From the NCBI RefSeq assembly GCF_001274935.1, contig NZ_LILC01000036.1:1-39141 (forward strand): a stretch of DNA of 39,141 bases, in the 5' to 3' direction. Positions 1-8,030 of this stretch are shown piece after piece. A program made the position numbers and the translations under genes. Position 1 is the stretch's first letter; the number at the start of each line of letters is the position of its first letter. The DNA is from Priestia koreensis. Its GTDB lineage: Bacteria > Bacillota > Bacilli > Bacillales > Bacillaceae_H. The notes under the pieces were generated by a model that was not told where the DNA came from, searched no databases, and saw only the letters and a program-made list of their open reading frames with translations.

Positions 1-513
1 CTCTGTCAGAATGGAAATGTAGTATTTTCCTGATGCAGTCATTGATAGTGTGCAAGACTTGATTGTATATTCCGAAGAAATGGCTCGATGTTGGTTGATT
101 TTCACCATTTTGAGCTTTGGTAATTTGATATGACCGTCCAACAGTTGAATGTTTCCATTCACGACATTGGTTGTATAGCTTTGTTTGTGTCGTTTGCTTT
201 TGAACTTCGGAAATTTGGCATTGCCTTTGAAAAAGGCTTTATATGCTTTATCTAAGTTTAGTTGAGCGTTTGCTAACGATAATGAGTCCACTTCTTTCAA
301 CCACTCAAACTCACTCTTGTACTTAGCAGGAGTCGGGTGTTTTACTTTTTTCAATGCTTCTTTATTTTCTTTCAGCAACTCATACATCGCTTTTCGTTCT
401 GCTAGCATTTTGTTGTAGACAAAACGAACGCAACCGAAGGTTTTTCGGATAATGAATGCTTGTTCATCTGTTGGGTACAAACGGAACTTATACGCTTTGT
501 TTTGTTTAGCCAG
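1..513 (-). CDS. tnpB: TnpB, RNA-guided nuclease, N-terminal half (cut by window edge)
   Basis: The 171 codons give the typical TnpB N-terminal region, with AYKFRLYPTDEQ at the start, the FVYNKML segment near residue 40 and the basic KFPKFKSKR stretch near residue 110. TnpB is an omega-RNA-guided RuvC nuclease that acts with TnpA to keep the element in place. The RuvC-I Asp motif would fall just beyond the window edge. No ATG, GTG or TTG precedes this frame between the stop at 521-523 and the coding start. The best start is CTG at 511-513, behind a GAGGTGAT ribosome-binding site at about 518-525. A TTG is more usual here, so expression may be weak. The stretch lies 16 nt after tnpA. Confidence 0.85.
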   Translation of the reverse strand, partial: MAKQNKAYKFRLYPTDEQAFIIRKTFGCVRFVYNKMLAERKAMYELLKENKEALKKVKHPTPAKYKSEFEWLKEVDSLSLANAQLNLDKAYKAFFKGNAKFPKFKSKRHKQSYTTNVVNGNIQLLDGHIKLPKLKMVKINQHRAISSEYTIKSCTLSMTASGKYYISILTE

Positions 514-529
514 ATCAAATCACCTCACT

Positions 530-928
530 TCACTTCATTCCTTGGTTTTCAATATATTTTTTTACGACTTCAATAGGTGAGCCACCAGTAGTCAACAAAC
601 AAAAACTTCTCGACCAAAACATCTCTTTCCATAATTTCTTTTGGACAAGAGGAAATTCTTTTTTGATAAGCCTTGAACTGGCACTTTTGTAAGCGTTGAT
701 AAACTTGGATAATTCTGTATTTGGGTGAGCTTTGAAGAGGATATGAACGTGGTCGATGTCGTGGTTCCACTCTACCAATTCAATATTATAGTTTTTGCTC
801 AATGAGACAAATTTATCTTTCGCATAGTCTGAAATCGTGTCGTCGATTACGTTTCTTCTGTATTTTACGACCAAAACAAGATGATAATGCATTAAGAACA
901 CTGAATGGTTATTACTATCTAATTTCAT
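530..928 (-). CDS. tnpA: TnpA, IS200/IS605 HUH Y1 transposase
   Basis: A 132-residue single-strand DNA transposase. The HUH metal motif is HVH at residues 60-62 and the nucleophilic tyrosine is Y125 in VKKYIENQ near the C-terminus, so both catalytic elements are present. The length matches the family (about 130-155). The start at 928 has an AAGGA ribosome-binding site about 12 nt upstream. The frame stays open to 1009, but that extension runs into the left-end hairpins and is unlikely to be translated. It lies upstream of tnpB on the same strand, the usual IS605 order. It cuts and rejoins the single-stranded ends of the element at the lagging-strand template. Confidence 0.93.
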   Translation of the reverse strand: MKLDSNNHSVFLMHYHLVLVVKYRRNVIDDTISDYAKDKFVSLSKNYNIELVEWNHDIDHVHILFKAHPNTELSKFINAYKSASSRLIKKEFPLVQKKLWKEMFWSRSFCLLTTGGSPIEVVKKYIENQGMK

Positions 929-993
929 TGATATATCAATCCTTATTCGATATAAGACTGATGATACCATATAGCATTCAAAAACAAAAGCCT

Positions 994-1075
994 TTGGGCT
1001 GTCGCCCAACCGAAATTCATCTCCTCCTTACCGTTGGTGCTGTCGCACCTTCACACGCTTGAAGAGGGCGACTTC
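994..1075. repeat. Left-end hairpins of the IS605 element
   Basis: Two perfect stem-loops share the same four-base loop: TTGGGC/GCCCAA at 994-1009 and GGTGC/GCACC at 1036-1049, both with TGTC in the loop. A weaker palindrome, GAAG/CTTC, lies at 1061-1075. Subterminal hairpins of this kind are bound by TnpA when single-stranded. Which of them is the TnpA-bound one cannot be decided from the sequence. Confidence 0.65.
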
Positions 1076-1106
1076 TTTCGGGAGTTCGTTAAATTCGATA
1101 ATCCAA

Positions 1107-1153
1107 TTGGTATAACAATCTATAATTATGCTCACTATAGATTGTTATACCAA
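1107..1153. repeat. Perfect 18-bp inverted repeat with 11-nt spacer
   Basis: Left arm 1107-1124 (TTGGTATAACAATCTATA) and right arm 1136-1153 are exact reverse complements; the spacer 1125-1135 is ATTATGCTCAC. It lies outside the IS end and upstream of the 1323 gene. No run of T follows either arm strongly enough for an intrinsic terminator. The architecture (AT-rich arms, short asymmetric spacer) resembles tyrosine-recombinase sites such as loxP or FRT, but could also be a dyad operator. Confidence 0.9.
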
Positions 1154-1165
1154 ATATATCCATAA

Positions 1166-1267
1166 GAAAAATTGTATTCTAGTGTGCACGATACTATTAA
1201 CAGACGACAGATAATAAATAAAGATACCTACTTTGAATTGACTGATTTAGATACAGTTGTTAAGTAG
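1166..1267 (+). other. Possible C-terminal gene remnant
   Basis: An open frame of 33 codons with no convincing start runs from a stop at 1163-1165 to the TAG at 1265-1267 and ends in FELTDLDTVVK, which looks protein-like. It may be the tail of a gene removed by the neighbouring insertion. No family is recognised. Apart from this and the inverted repeat, 929-1322 holds only the IS end and the promoter of the next gene. Confidence 0.25.
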
Positions 1268-1291
1268 ATGAGTAATGATAATTCCATTTTA

Positions 1292-1300
1292 TGGTATAAT
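1292..1300 (+). promoter_or_regulatory. Extended -10 promoter (TGGTATAAT)
   Basis: A TG at 1292-1293, one base, then a consensus TATAAT at 1295-1300, lying 22 nt before the start codon of the 1323 gene. No good -35 is visible, which an extended -10 can tolerate. Confidence 0.6.
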
Positions 1301-1322
1301 ATTTTCAAAAAGGGGATTGTAA

Positions 1323-1559
1323 ATGAACATAAAAAAAGTGCTCTCATACTTCTTTTTAGGATTTATTGTAGGCCTAGGGTTAGCGGTTATTTTTACACCT
1401 TTGACGGTCGTAACCAATGAGGGAAACGGAGTAACATCAACCTATCATAAATCTTTTTCCGAATATGCTGTTTTTGTGTTGCGTATTGGTTTTTCCGCTG
1501 GTTTCATAGGTATGATTGTTAGTTTAATAGGAGTAAGTAAACAAAAAAAGAGTCAATAA
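1323..1559 (+). CDS. Small two-helix membrane protein, unknown
   Basis: A 78-residue protein with two hydrophobic segments, about residues 7-27 and 50-70, and a basic C-terminus (KQKKSQ). The loop between them (about 28-48, with NEGNGVTSTYHKSFSEY) would lie on one side of the membrane. The start is well supported by AAAGGGG about 6 nt upstream and the extended -10 promoter just before it. No family is recognised. It stands alone on the plus strand, with the minus-strand yolD-like gene converging on it. From 1560 to 1716 there is a long imperfect inverted repeat (AGATCTTTTGAACTCC near 1637 and its partner near 1690) that could end transcription from both sides. Confidence 0.7.
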   Translation: MNIKKVLSYFFLGFIVGLGLAVIFTPLTVVTNEGNGVTSTYHKSFSEYAVFVLRIGFSAGFIGMIVSLIGVSKQKKSQ

Positions 1560-1716
1560 ATCACATATTAGATTTAAATGGTCAACAAAAAAATAAAACT
1601 TCTCCTGTTATTGTAAAAGATTCTTATTTATTTTAGCTTAGATCTTTTGAACTCCCCTTTTCATTATATAGACAGTAACTGTATCCAAAGTGGAGTTCAA
1701 AAAGATAGTATGTTAT

Positions 1717-2055
1717 CTAAGCAAAGCGAACATCAATTATGTCTTCAACCTTATGTATGTTTTGATAACTAAAAACATCAATGAATACAATCGTGTTAGT
1801 ATGTAAATCTATCTTAGAAATTTCGCCCATTTCATTGAGATCCATCCCATTCTTATAGTAGGTGAAATGAACCGTTTTTTGCGTTTCAAGCGCTTCCTGA
1901 AGCACACGACTAATCTCCTCTTTCTGATAATCAGAGAGTATAGGTCGCGGCAACTTGTTCTTTTCTTCGATCAAATCACGGATTCCTTCATATTGAGTAG
2001 GCAGAGAGGCGAACGGCTGCCACTTCACCATCGTTCTTCCCATTTGCTTTTTCAT
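1717..2055 (-). CDS. YolD-like protein
   Basis: A 112-residue YolD-like protein. This family usually accompanies a Y-family (UvrX-like) polymerase gene in Bacillus phages and plasmids. The region LPRPILSDYQKEEISRVLQEAL and the later VHFTYYKNG and KVEDIIDVRF segments match the YolD pattern. The chosen start is the ATG at 2055, placed 7 nt after AAGGAGG; an ATG at 2076 lies upstream but has no such site. It follows the polymerase stop at 2082 by 26 nt and is clearly co-transcribed. Its polymerase partner is broken here, so the protein may have lost its role. Confidence 0.85.
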   Translation of the reverse strand: MKKQMGRTMVKWQPFASLPTQYEGIRDLIEEKNKLPRPILSDYQKEEISRVLQEALETQKTVHFTYYKNGMDLNEMGEISKIDLHTNTIVFIDVFSYQNIHKVEDIIDVRFA

Positions 2056-2081
2056 CCTCTTTTCCTCCTTTTTCATTACGC

Positions 2082-3368
2082 TTAGGCTTTATGACCGCCA
2101 AGTTTTCCATTACGTTCTCTAGCCGTCGCATGTTGAAAATAACTCGATCCTCGAAGCAAACTATTCTTTCCATGCTTCTGACGGATTTGATCAATGACGG
2201 TGGCTAATCGATACCGCTTCTCCCGTTCTGCCTCATCTTCAAATAGATCCAGCTGTCGTTCATCATCAGAAACTAAATTCTTGAGCGAAACGCCAATGAC
2301 CCGGACAGGCTCACCCGTATAATAACGATGAAATAGGTCTACACAAGCCTCATAGATCTCTTTTGTGAAGTTTGTTTCCGTGTCCAGTTGCATCTGTCGT
2401 GAGAATCCATTTCCGTAGCCTGAATGACTGTACTGAATGGTGAGATGGATGGTGCGAGCGACTTTTTTCGTTCTCAAAGCGCGAAACGCTAGGTTCTCAC
2501 ATTGTTCCAAGAGAATGGTTTGAATCTCCTCGATCTTCGTATAGTCACGCATGAGGATTTGGCTTTCTGAGATCGACGTGGAGTGCGGAACATACCGTTC
2601 GTCCAAGCGACTGAAATCAATCCCCCAGGCGTGTAGGTGCAATTCTTCCCCTTTGACTTTCCCAAAATGCTGAATCAAGTACTTCTTCGGATATTTTGCT
2701 AATGCGCCCACGCTGTAAATTCCTAATTGATGCAGTTTTGCTTCGGTTTTCTTGGCAATCCCCCACATATCGCTTAATGTACGCAACGGCCATAGTTTAG
2801 TTGGTAGGTCTTCATAGTGCCATTGCTCAATCCCTGTTGGCGAATGTTTGGCTTTTAAGTCTAAACAAAGCTTGGCGATTAGTGGATTTGGTCCAATGCC
2901 GATCGTGACAGGAATTCCCGTTCGTGTGCGTATATCCGCTTGAATGCGCTGCGCCAGCGTCGTGAGATCCATCTTAAAATAGTTCGCGTATGCTTTTAAT
3001 TGGATGAAGTTCTCATCGACGCTATAGGCGTATAAGTCTTGCGGTGCTACGTAGTCTAACAATACGTTTGTCACCATATTGGAGTACTTAATATAGGTAC
3101 TCATGGCGCTTTCCACGATGTGAATATCCTTTCGTTTTGGAATCTCTCCATACCTTGATCCTGCCTCAATATGTGGGAACTCTTTCTTGAGCGCCAGGGA
3201 CTCCTCAAGCACCACCGACTACTCTCTCGATAAATCAGAAACAACCGCTAATTTTATTATAAGAGGATCATGTGGCGTACCGAGCTGCGTGAGGCAGGCG
3301 ACGTTTGCGAAGAAACTGCAGGCATTGATGACCATCACCTTATTATGTGCTATTTTTTGATTGCTCAT
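2082..3368 (-). pseudogene. Y-family DNA polymerase (UvrX/UmuC-like), inactivated
   Basis: Read from the ATG at 3368, the first 49 codons give a recognisable Y-family N-terminus (SFFANV, then KLAVVSDLSRE). An in-frame TAG at about 3219-3221 follows, and the same frame continues intact to 2082. There are two lesions. The stop replaces the Gly of the usual (E/R)GSVV motif, and the metal-binding Asp that should stand before the SFFANV motif is Asn (VINACSFF in place of a CIDxxSFF-like sequence). The second acidic motif, YSVDENF, survives. Later parts are conserved: the RT-like PVTIGIGPN segment, the HhH region TLSDMWGIAKK and a QLDLF sliding-clamp motif near the C-terminus. GC is higher than in the flanking genes. 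A GTG restart at 3215 could still make a truncated, catalytically dead protein. Confidence 0.88.
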
Positions 3369-3461
3369 CAATATTTGACTTCATAACTTCATTTATTGGA
3401 GCTATGACATAAGCATAATTTATGGATTTTCAAGTCATAATAACCTAAAAAGGAGATTATT

Positions 3462-4166
3462 ATGAACAGGAAATTAAAGCATAAATTATTATTAGTGCTA
3501 GTGACCTTAATATTGATTATATCAACGGTTTGCCAGCAGACAATCTCATTCGGAAAAACGTCTAAAAACATTGTTATTACTAAAAATAATGTTGAGTTAT
3601 CTGCTTATGAAAATAACGGTAGATTGATGGATTTTATTCTAAAAAAAGGAAATAAAAAACTATCTTTCCCAACCTGGAAAAATGTATCCAATCCAACATA
3701 TTCTCCTCAGCTTCTTTCAGAAGATATAAATAACGATGGGCTTAAAGAAGTTATTGTGATATTGACAACAGGTTATGGAAGTGGTGTTTTATTTCAAGAA
3801 GTTCATGTGTTTAATGAGAATAAAGAAGGCTTATTTGATGAGGTGAAAGTAGAAGACGCTTTAGAAATAGTCAAAGATAATGTAAAAACAAATCTAACAA
3901 ACTCAACGGCATCTATAATAATAGGTGATAAGGATATTAACATAGATATTAGTAAATTCCCTTTTGATCCTCAACGCAAATTTGAAAATGTAGCTTTTGG
4001 GAGTATAACCCAATATAAAGTTTTGAACCATTCACTTGTAGCTGAAGTTAGTGCTACTGTTGCACCAGACGGAGGTTATATTGGAGATATTTCTATTTTA
4101 TACAAACTCAAAAGAGGAACTTATCAAGCAGGAAAAATTAAATTTACACCAACAATAATAAAATGA
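3462..4166 (+). CDS. Secreted protein with an Asp-rich FG-GAP-like loop, unknown
   Basis: A 234-residue protein with a Sec signal peptide: MNRKLKHK, then a hydrophobic stretch to about residue 26. A DINNDGLKEVIVIL segment near residue 88 matches the calcium-binding loop of FG-GAP/dockerin-like repeats. The rest is beta-rich (SLVAEVSATVAPDGG) with no cysteines beyond one in the signal region. It has a strong ribosome-binding site (AAAAAGGAGATTATT before the ATG). The function is not recognised; a wall- or surface-associated protein is a reasonable inference. It ends at a terminator shared with the converging SleB-like gene. Confidence 0.75.
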   Translation: MNRKLKHKLLLVLVTLILIISTVCQQTISFGKTSKNIVITKNNVELSAYENNGRLMDFILKKGNKKLSFPTWKNVSNPTYSPQLLSEDINNDGLKEVIVILTTGYGSGVLFQEVHVFNENKEGLFDEVKVEDALEIVKDNVKTNLTNSTASIIIGDKDINIDISKFPFDPQRKFENVAFGSITQYKVLNHSLVAEVSATVAPDGGYIGDISILYKLKRGTYQAGKIKFTPTIIK

Positions 4167-4209
4167 AAATGGATGCCTAAACTAATTTTTTTGACGTTAT
4201 CTAAAAAAT

Positions 4210-4258
4210 GAAACATCAGAAATGCAGTTTAATCGGCACTTCTGATGTTTCCATTTTT
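4210..4258. terminator. Bidirectional intrinsic terminator
   Basis: Stem GAAACATCAGAA (4210-4221) pairs with TTCTGATGTTTC (4240-4251) and is followed by CATTTTTAG. It sits between convergent genes. Confidence 0.8.
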
Positions 4259-4293
4259 AGTATTTTTAAGCTATCAATGCTTAAATTCTTTTA

Positions 4294-4851
4294 TTATTTT
4301 GCTACGTTGAAAAATGTATGTTGTCCTATCACGTATTTTTCCGTAACCTTTTTATAAGTAGAAGTTCCAGGAAATTTGTATTTAGTTCCATCCGAACTTA
4401 GTTGCTGTTTGAATACGTCATTAGTATTGAACCATAAGCATGTTCCAATATAAACAGATGTAGGGTCAGTAGCTGCACTTAAGCTATTTTTCCAGGCGGC
4501 ATTAGATGTATCGGGACATCTAGCATAAGAGGTTTTCATGCCCAAAAAGCCGCCTACTGGATTCAATATTACTTCTCTTACTGTGTCTCCTCCAAACTCC
4601 GATGAGTGTTGATTAGCTCGGTTTATAACTAGTTTCGCAATGGCTTTTTTACCGTCCATAGGTTCTCCTTGAGCCTCTGAGTATATTAATCTTGCCATTA
4701 GATCTAAATTAGATAAACCATCAAATTCCGCAAACCCAGTCTTATCTGATTTACAAGCACCTTCCCCAGCAGCCAGAGCAGTTATATCTGTCTTAAAAGA
4801 AATTGAGAAGCTTGCAACGATGAATAAGAATATTATAATTACTTTTCTCAT
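4294..4851 (-). CDS. SleB/CwlJ-type cell wall hydrolase (Hydrolase_2)
   Basis: A 185-residue secreted hydrolase. Residues 1-28 form a Sec signal peptide ending ALAAG. The Hydrolase_2 domain begins at NLDLMARLIYSEAQGEP, in which E59 is the expected catalytic Glu. It continues with AIAKLVINRAN, TVREVILNP and the C-terminal THFFNV-like ending (GQHTFFNVAK). In spores this family cleaves cortex peptidoglycan; on plasmids, small secreted versions may serve wall remodelling for transfer. It has no peptidoglycan-binding repeat, unlike SleB, so it is the catalytic domain alone. The ribosome-binding site AAAGGAGATACAAAT precedes the ATG. Four cysteines (C33, C112, C138 and one more) are unusual and may form disulphides. 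Confidence 0.9.
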   Translation of the reverse strand: MRKVIIIFLFIVASFSISFKTDITALAAGEGACKSDKTGFAEFDGLSNLDLMARLIYSEAQGEPMDGKKAIAKLVINRANQHSSEFGGDTVREVILNPVGGFLGMKTSYARCPDTSNAAWKNSLSAATDPTSVYIGTCLWFNTNDVFKQQLSSDGTKYKFPGTSTYKKVTEKYVIGQHTFFNVAK

Positions 4852-5121
4852 ATTTGTATCTCCTTTAATTTATATATGTAACGTTAATAATTAGATATTT
4901 ATATGGAAAAACCTTCAATTTTTATAAGGATGTTATACTTAAATTTTGATCTTTAATTTAGTAAATATGATAATATAGCTTTTTGAGAGAGCAATATAGT
5001 AAGGGGGAATTACGTAGATTCTCAGTAATAGTAAGAAGTCGCAAGGTTAGTTCTGAATGAAAATTTAAGAAAAACGAACTGTTCGGGTAAGTTTTTTAAA
5101 GAAAATAAATATTTTATAGTC

Positions 5122-5155
5122 TTTAAGAGCTACACTAAGTTTTGTAGCTCTTAAA
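5122..5155. terminator. Stem-loop, probable terminator
   Basis: TTTAAGAGCTACA pairs with TGTAGCTCTTAAA around a short loop. It lies just past the end of the broken NlpC/P60 gene on the minus strand. The rest of 4852-5177 holds no gene that I can support. Confidence 0.55.
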
Positions 5156-5177
5156 ATAGTTAAAATTTTATTTTTCA

Positions 5178-5991
5178 CTAAATGCAACGTACACGCCCAT
5201 TAAACTTCTTCTTAAAGTATCCTTTGGTCATGTCTGCGTAAGCAACCCCTGACTTACCTTGACACCCTAAAAACTTCCCGTTACCTGCGTAAATGCCCAC
5301 ATGTGTAGGTATCAAAGAATACTAAGTCCCCTGGTTGCATATCACTCACAGCTACAGCGCGTCCTTTGTTTTTGAGCGTTTCCGTACTCACCCAACCACG
5401 GTTTCCTAAATCTACTACTATTTGTGCATAGGCCCAATGAACAAAGCTACTACAGTCAAATAAGCCATTGTTAATATCTGTTTTTGTGCGTCCACCACCG
5501 ATTTTGTACACAGTGCGTCCGATGAGGGTTGATCCCGCTTCTAGGACGCTTGAATGACTCGTGACTGGTGTGGTGGGAATTTGCTCTGCTGGTGAAGTTA
5601 CCTGTGTCGGATTAGGTTTTGGAATAGATGGAGTAACGGGTTGAGTAACAGGATGCGTGACAGGATTCTCCATGGGAACGGACACTTGAGCACTTCTTAT
5701 TTCTTCTGCCTTCTGCTACTGTTGACCTTCTGATGATTTACTTATTTCTATAACCTCTCCTTTTGCAATTTCGAGTTGTTTAATTTTCTTCTTGCCTTCC
5801 CTTCTTTTGTTTTTTTACTTTCATTTAGGCTTTTGCGGTAAATCTTAATAGTTGTTGGTAAGCCTGGTACTTGATGCACAACCATGGAACTGCTAATGAA
5901 GCCTTTAAAGCTTTTTGATGCCAGCAATACCAATACGTTTAAAATTCCTATATATACCTTTCTTAGGCCATTTATACACCCATCAGTTATC
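5178..5991 (-). pseudogene. NlpC/P60 (C40) peptidoglycan hydrolase, broken
   Basis: The NlpC/P60 domain is clear: Cys in NGLFDCSSFVHWAY, then QPGDLVFFDTYT, and, after a frame change, the His motif region (HVGIYAGNGKFLG) ending ...GRVRCI at 5178. Two lesions are certain. Two bases (CA) are missing in the TACACATG run near 5304, which moves the His region out of frame, and a TAG near 5713 interrupts a Gln-rich linker (GQQ-stop-QKAEE). A further frame change near 5765 separates an N-terminal part with one membrane segment (YIGILNVLVLLASKSF) and GLPTTIKIYRKSL. A membrane anchor, linker and C40 domain is the layout of conjugation-associated hydrolases such as CwlT or Tn916 Orf14, although any muramidase domain is missing. 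I infer a decayed transfer gene. Confidence 0.8.
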
Positions 5992-6308
5992 GTTTAAAGA
6001 TATTTTAAATGAGATTGTATTTGATTAAATTTTATGTATTGTAATGTTCTTCTCCTATTTTATGCTAAGAATATTTCATGTTTGGTTTGTCTACAAAGTA
6101 GAGTATTTTAGAGAGATAATTCTCTTTTTTTTGCATTACTAGTCAAATCTCTATTAACATATCTTAATAAAAATGTAAAATAATATAATTTTAGTAATAA
6201 AAAGTAATATTTTGTGTAAAAAATGTTCACTTTTACATTTAATGGGTTTATTATATTGAAGTAACATAAAAATGTGCAAGTAAAGCACTAAGAATTAGGG
6301 GAATTTAC
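5992..6308 (+). other. AT-rich intergenic region with promoter of the 6309 gene
   Basis: No gene is seen. TTTACA near 6233 and TATATT/TATTGA near 6253 are plausible -35 and -10 elements for the downstream secreted protein. Confidence 0.35.
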
Positions 6309-6968
6309 ATGAAAAAAATCGGTGCATTAAAAAAAGGATTATTCGCAATATCTGCTACAGCAATAACAATTGGAGCACTAGGAGCAGGAGCTGCTTCAGC
6401 TTCTACAGCACCAAAAACAGCAGTCACTCAAAAGCATGAATTAACTCAAAAGCAAAAAGAAGGTTACTACAAGAAATATGCTGAAATAATTAAAGCAGTA
6501 AATGCAGCAAATCCAGGAAAAGAATTAACTCTTGTTCCATTTAAGCAATTTAAACAAGAAGATTGGGTAACACCTGAACAATTTAAAAAAATTGCCACTG
6601 AGCGAGTAAATATGAAACTTTCTGTATCAAAAGGAAGTAATAAAACTTACTCTATGTCTTCCGTTACAAAAACTAAATCAAAAACTATTAGCTCCCACGG
6701 TGTTTCTAGATCTATTAATGTGACAGGTAATTTTAATACTTCATATGATCAAGATAGACGCCGAAACTTTTTTATTTCGTGTAATTCAATTACTACAAAA
6801 TTAGAAGGAACAGGTAGTTGGTCAGTATCTGGAACTACTAAAGAGTTAGTTGATAGCGGGCGTACATATGCTATTACTATAGGTGGTAAATATACGTTAA
6901 ACGGCATTTCATCTAGTCATCAACTTTCCTTGGAGTTCTATTGTAATGCCGATGGTTCAGTAGGTTAA
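6309..6968 (+). CDS. Secreted beta-rich protein, unknown
   Basis: A 219-residue protein with a clear Sec signal peptide: basic start, hydrophobic core around residues 11-28, and AASAS cleavage at about residue 32. The mature part begins with a Lys/Gln-rich helical stretch (ELTQKQKEGYYKKYAEI, about 44-65), followed by a Ser/Thr-rich beta domain (SMSSVTKTKSKTISSHG, GTGSWSVSGTTKEL). It has two cysteines (FISCNS and FYCNAD), possibly bonded. The ribosome-binding site TTAGGGGAATTTAC precedes the ATG. No family is recognised. The standalone position and strong signal peptide suggest an abundant exported protein. Confidence 0.75.
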   Translation: MKKIGALKKGLFAISATAITIGALGAGAASASTAPKTAVTQKHELTQKQKEGYYKKYAEIIKAVNAANPGKELTLVPFKQFKQEDWVTPEQFKKIATERVNMKLSVSKGSNKTYSMSSVTKTKSKTISSHGVSRSINVTGNFNTSYDQDRRRNFFISCNSITTKLEGTGSWSVSGTTKELVDSGRTYAITIGGKYTLNGISSSHQLSLEFYCNADGSVG

Positions 6969-7134
6969 TCTTTATAAAGAACATACATAATCAAAATGAT
7001 TTATGATTTGAGATATGCTCTTAAACTATTAACTGATCTTTGGAAGACATATAAATTTCAAAGATCAGTGATAGATAAAAAAGAGGTTCAGAATAACCTT
7101 TTAATAAGTGCTTTTTAAGTTAAAGATCTGCAAA

Positions 7135-7182
7135 ATAAAAAAACAGCCATGTTCTTAAGTCAGCATGTCTGTTTTTTTATTT
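7135..7182 (+). terminator. Intrinsic terminator of the 6309 gene
   Basis: AAAAAAACAG-CCATG pairs with CATGTCTGTTTTTTT and is followed by a T run. A second inverted repeat (CTGATCTTTG/CAAAGATCAG) lies at about 7033-7067, upstream of it. From 7183 to 7365 nothing else is seen. Confidence 0.75.
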
Positions 7183-7365
7183 GCGGCCTTTTGAAATTAT
7201 TATATTATTCCTGCTTGTACTAAACATGCAAGTGAAGATATTAAACATGCTTTTTTCCCCTAGATTAATAAAGCTAAGATTACAGTATAAACAAGGGTTG
7301 TATGGATTGCTAATACATAGTTCACTTTATCTTGGTACTTGTAATTACAAATGGCCATGGTCCAA

Positions 7366-7884
7366 TCACATTCCTTTTTCAGTTTGTTCCCTGACAATTT
7401 CATGCAAGGCTGCCTTCAAGAACTTTGCGGTATGAGCTCCCATTAAGCCATGGTAGATACGGATACCCAGTAGCAACGAGCTAATCGTTAAGACAAAGAG
7501 CGTCGCGTATCCATTTGTGAGAGAGTAACTGTAACTGAACCCAATGACGATAATTAAGCTTTGGATGATATGGGATATCGTATACTTTTTTCGAATTTGA
7601 TCGATTTCCCCATCCATTGCGAAAATATTCTTGGTTGCTTGAGCTTTCGATAACATCGTCAGGTACAGTTCTCCTTGAAACTCTTTGTCACTAAACCATC
7701 CCAATGCAAAGGCTGCCCCGATGCATAGGATCAATGATCCTAGTAGTGGGTACAAAAAGAGTGAGAATAAAAAAGAAATACCTAAAACAGCTCCGACAAA
7801 AAAAGGAGTGGCGATAGGTACGACGAGTGGATAAGGCATTAGATTTTTTAGGTCGGTTTGTATTTGTTTTTGACGTTGGTCCAT
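7366..7884 (-). CDS. Multi-pass membrane protein, last gene of the pilin-like cluster
   Basis: A protein of about 172 residues with four hydrophobic segments: PLVVPIATPFFVGAVLGI, a second at LFLYPLLGSLILCIGAAF, and a later pair around SLIIVIGFSYSYSL and FVLTISSLLLGI. The basic N-terminus (MDQRQKQIQ) and C-terminus point to the cytoplasm. The ATG at 7884 follows AGAAGGGA by 12 nt. A GTG at 7893 is closer to that site, and a TTG at 7935 has none. It lies downstream of three small membrane proteins on the same strand, with 147 nt between. No family is recognised; the context suggests part of a surface or transfer apparatus. Confidence 0.65.
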   Translation of the reverse strand: MDQRQKQIQTDLKNLMPYPLVVPIATPFFVGAVLGISFLFSLFLYPLLGSLILCIGAAFALGWFSDKEFQGELYLTMLSKAQATKNIFAMDGEIDQIRKKYTISHIIQSLIIVIGFSYSYSLTNGYATLFVLTISSLLLGIRIYHGLMGAHTAKFLKAALHEIVREQTEKGM

Positions 7885-8030
7885 TTGATTCACATGTCCC
7901 TTCTCTGTACGATCGTATTTTTCAATAATATCCAATACATACAGTTTATAACATGTGGTCTATTCATTCAATAAATTGCGTTAAATATTTATTTAGCGCG
8001 AAATACTTAGTGTTTCTATTCGAGTAAAAA

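Larger units (their letters stand above)
1..1092 (-). mobile_element. IS200/IS605-family element, tnpA end (left portion)
   Basis: On the minus strand this holds the left end, tnpA and the first half of tnpB of an IS200/IS605 element. The left end is placed near 1092 because the imperfect palindromes typical of these subterminal ends lie at 994-1075 and unrelated AT-rich sequence begins after that. tnpB runs off the window edge and its other half is at 38621-39141. The exact cleavage base is not proven: I infer a TTTAA(C)-like flank from the sequence at 1089-1096. These elements move as single strands without target duplications, so none is expected. Confidence 0.85.

Noticed and set aside
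802..1062. Open frame of 86 codons on the plus strand
   Set aside because: It runs antisense through tnpA and the IS end hairpins, has no ribosome-binding site and no protein-like composition.
1637..1705. Long inverted repeat after the yolD-like gene as a mobile-element end
   Set aside because: Arms are imperfect, no transposase or target duplication is nearby, and a read-through terminator between convergent genes explains it.
5748..5933. Open frame of 61 codons as an independent gene
   Set aside because: It is the N-terminal part of the broken NlpC/P60 gene in another phase, not a separate gene.
7033..7067. Possible third copy of leader B (contains GATCTTTGG and CAAAGATC)
   Set aside because: The TTGCAACC/GGTTAGCGGT box and the terminator T run are absent, and the stem is the only likeness. 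It is more likely chance.
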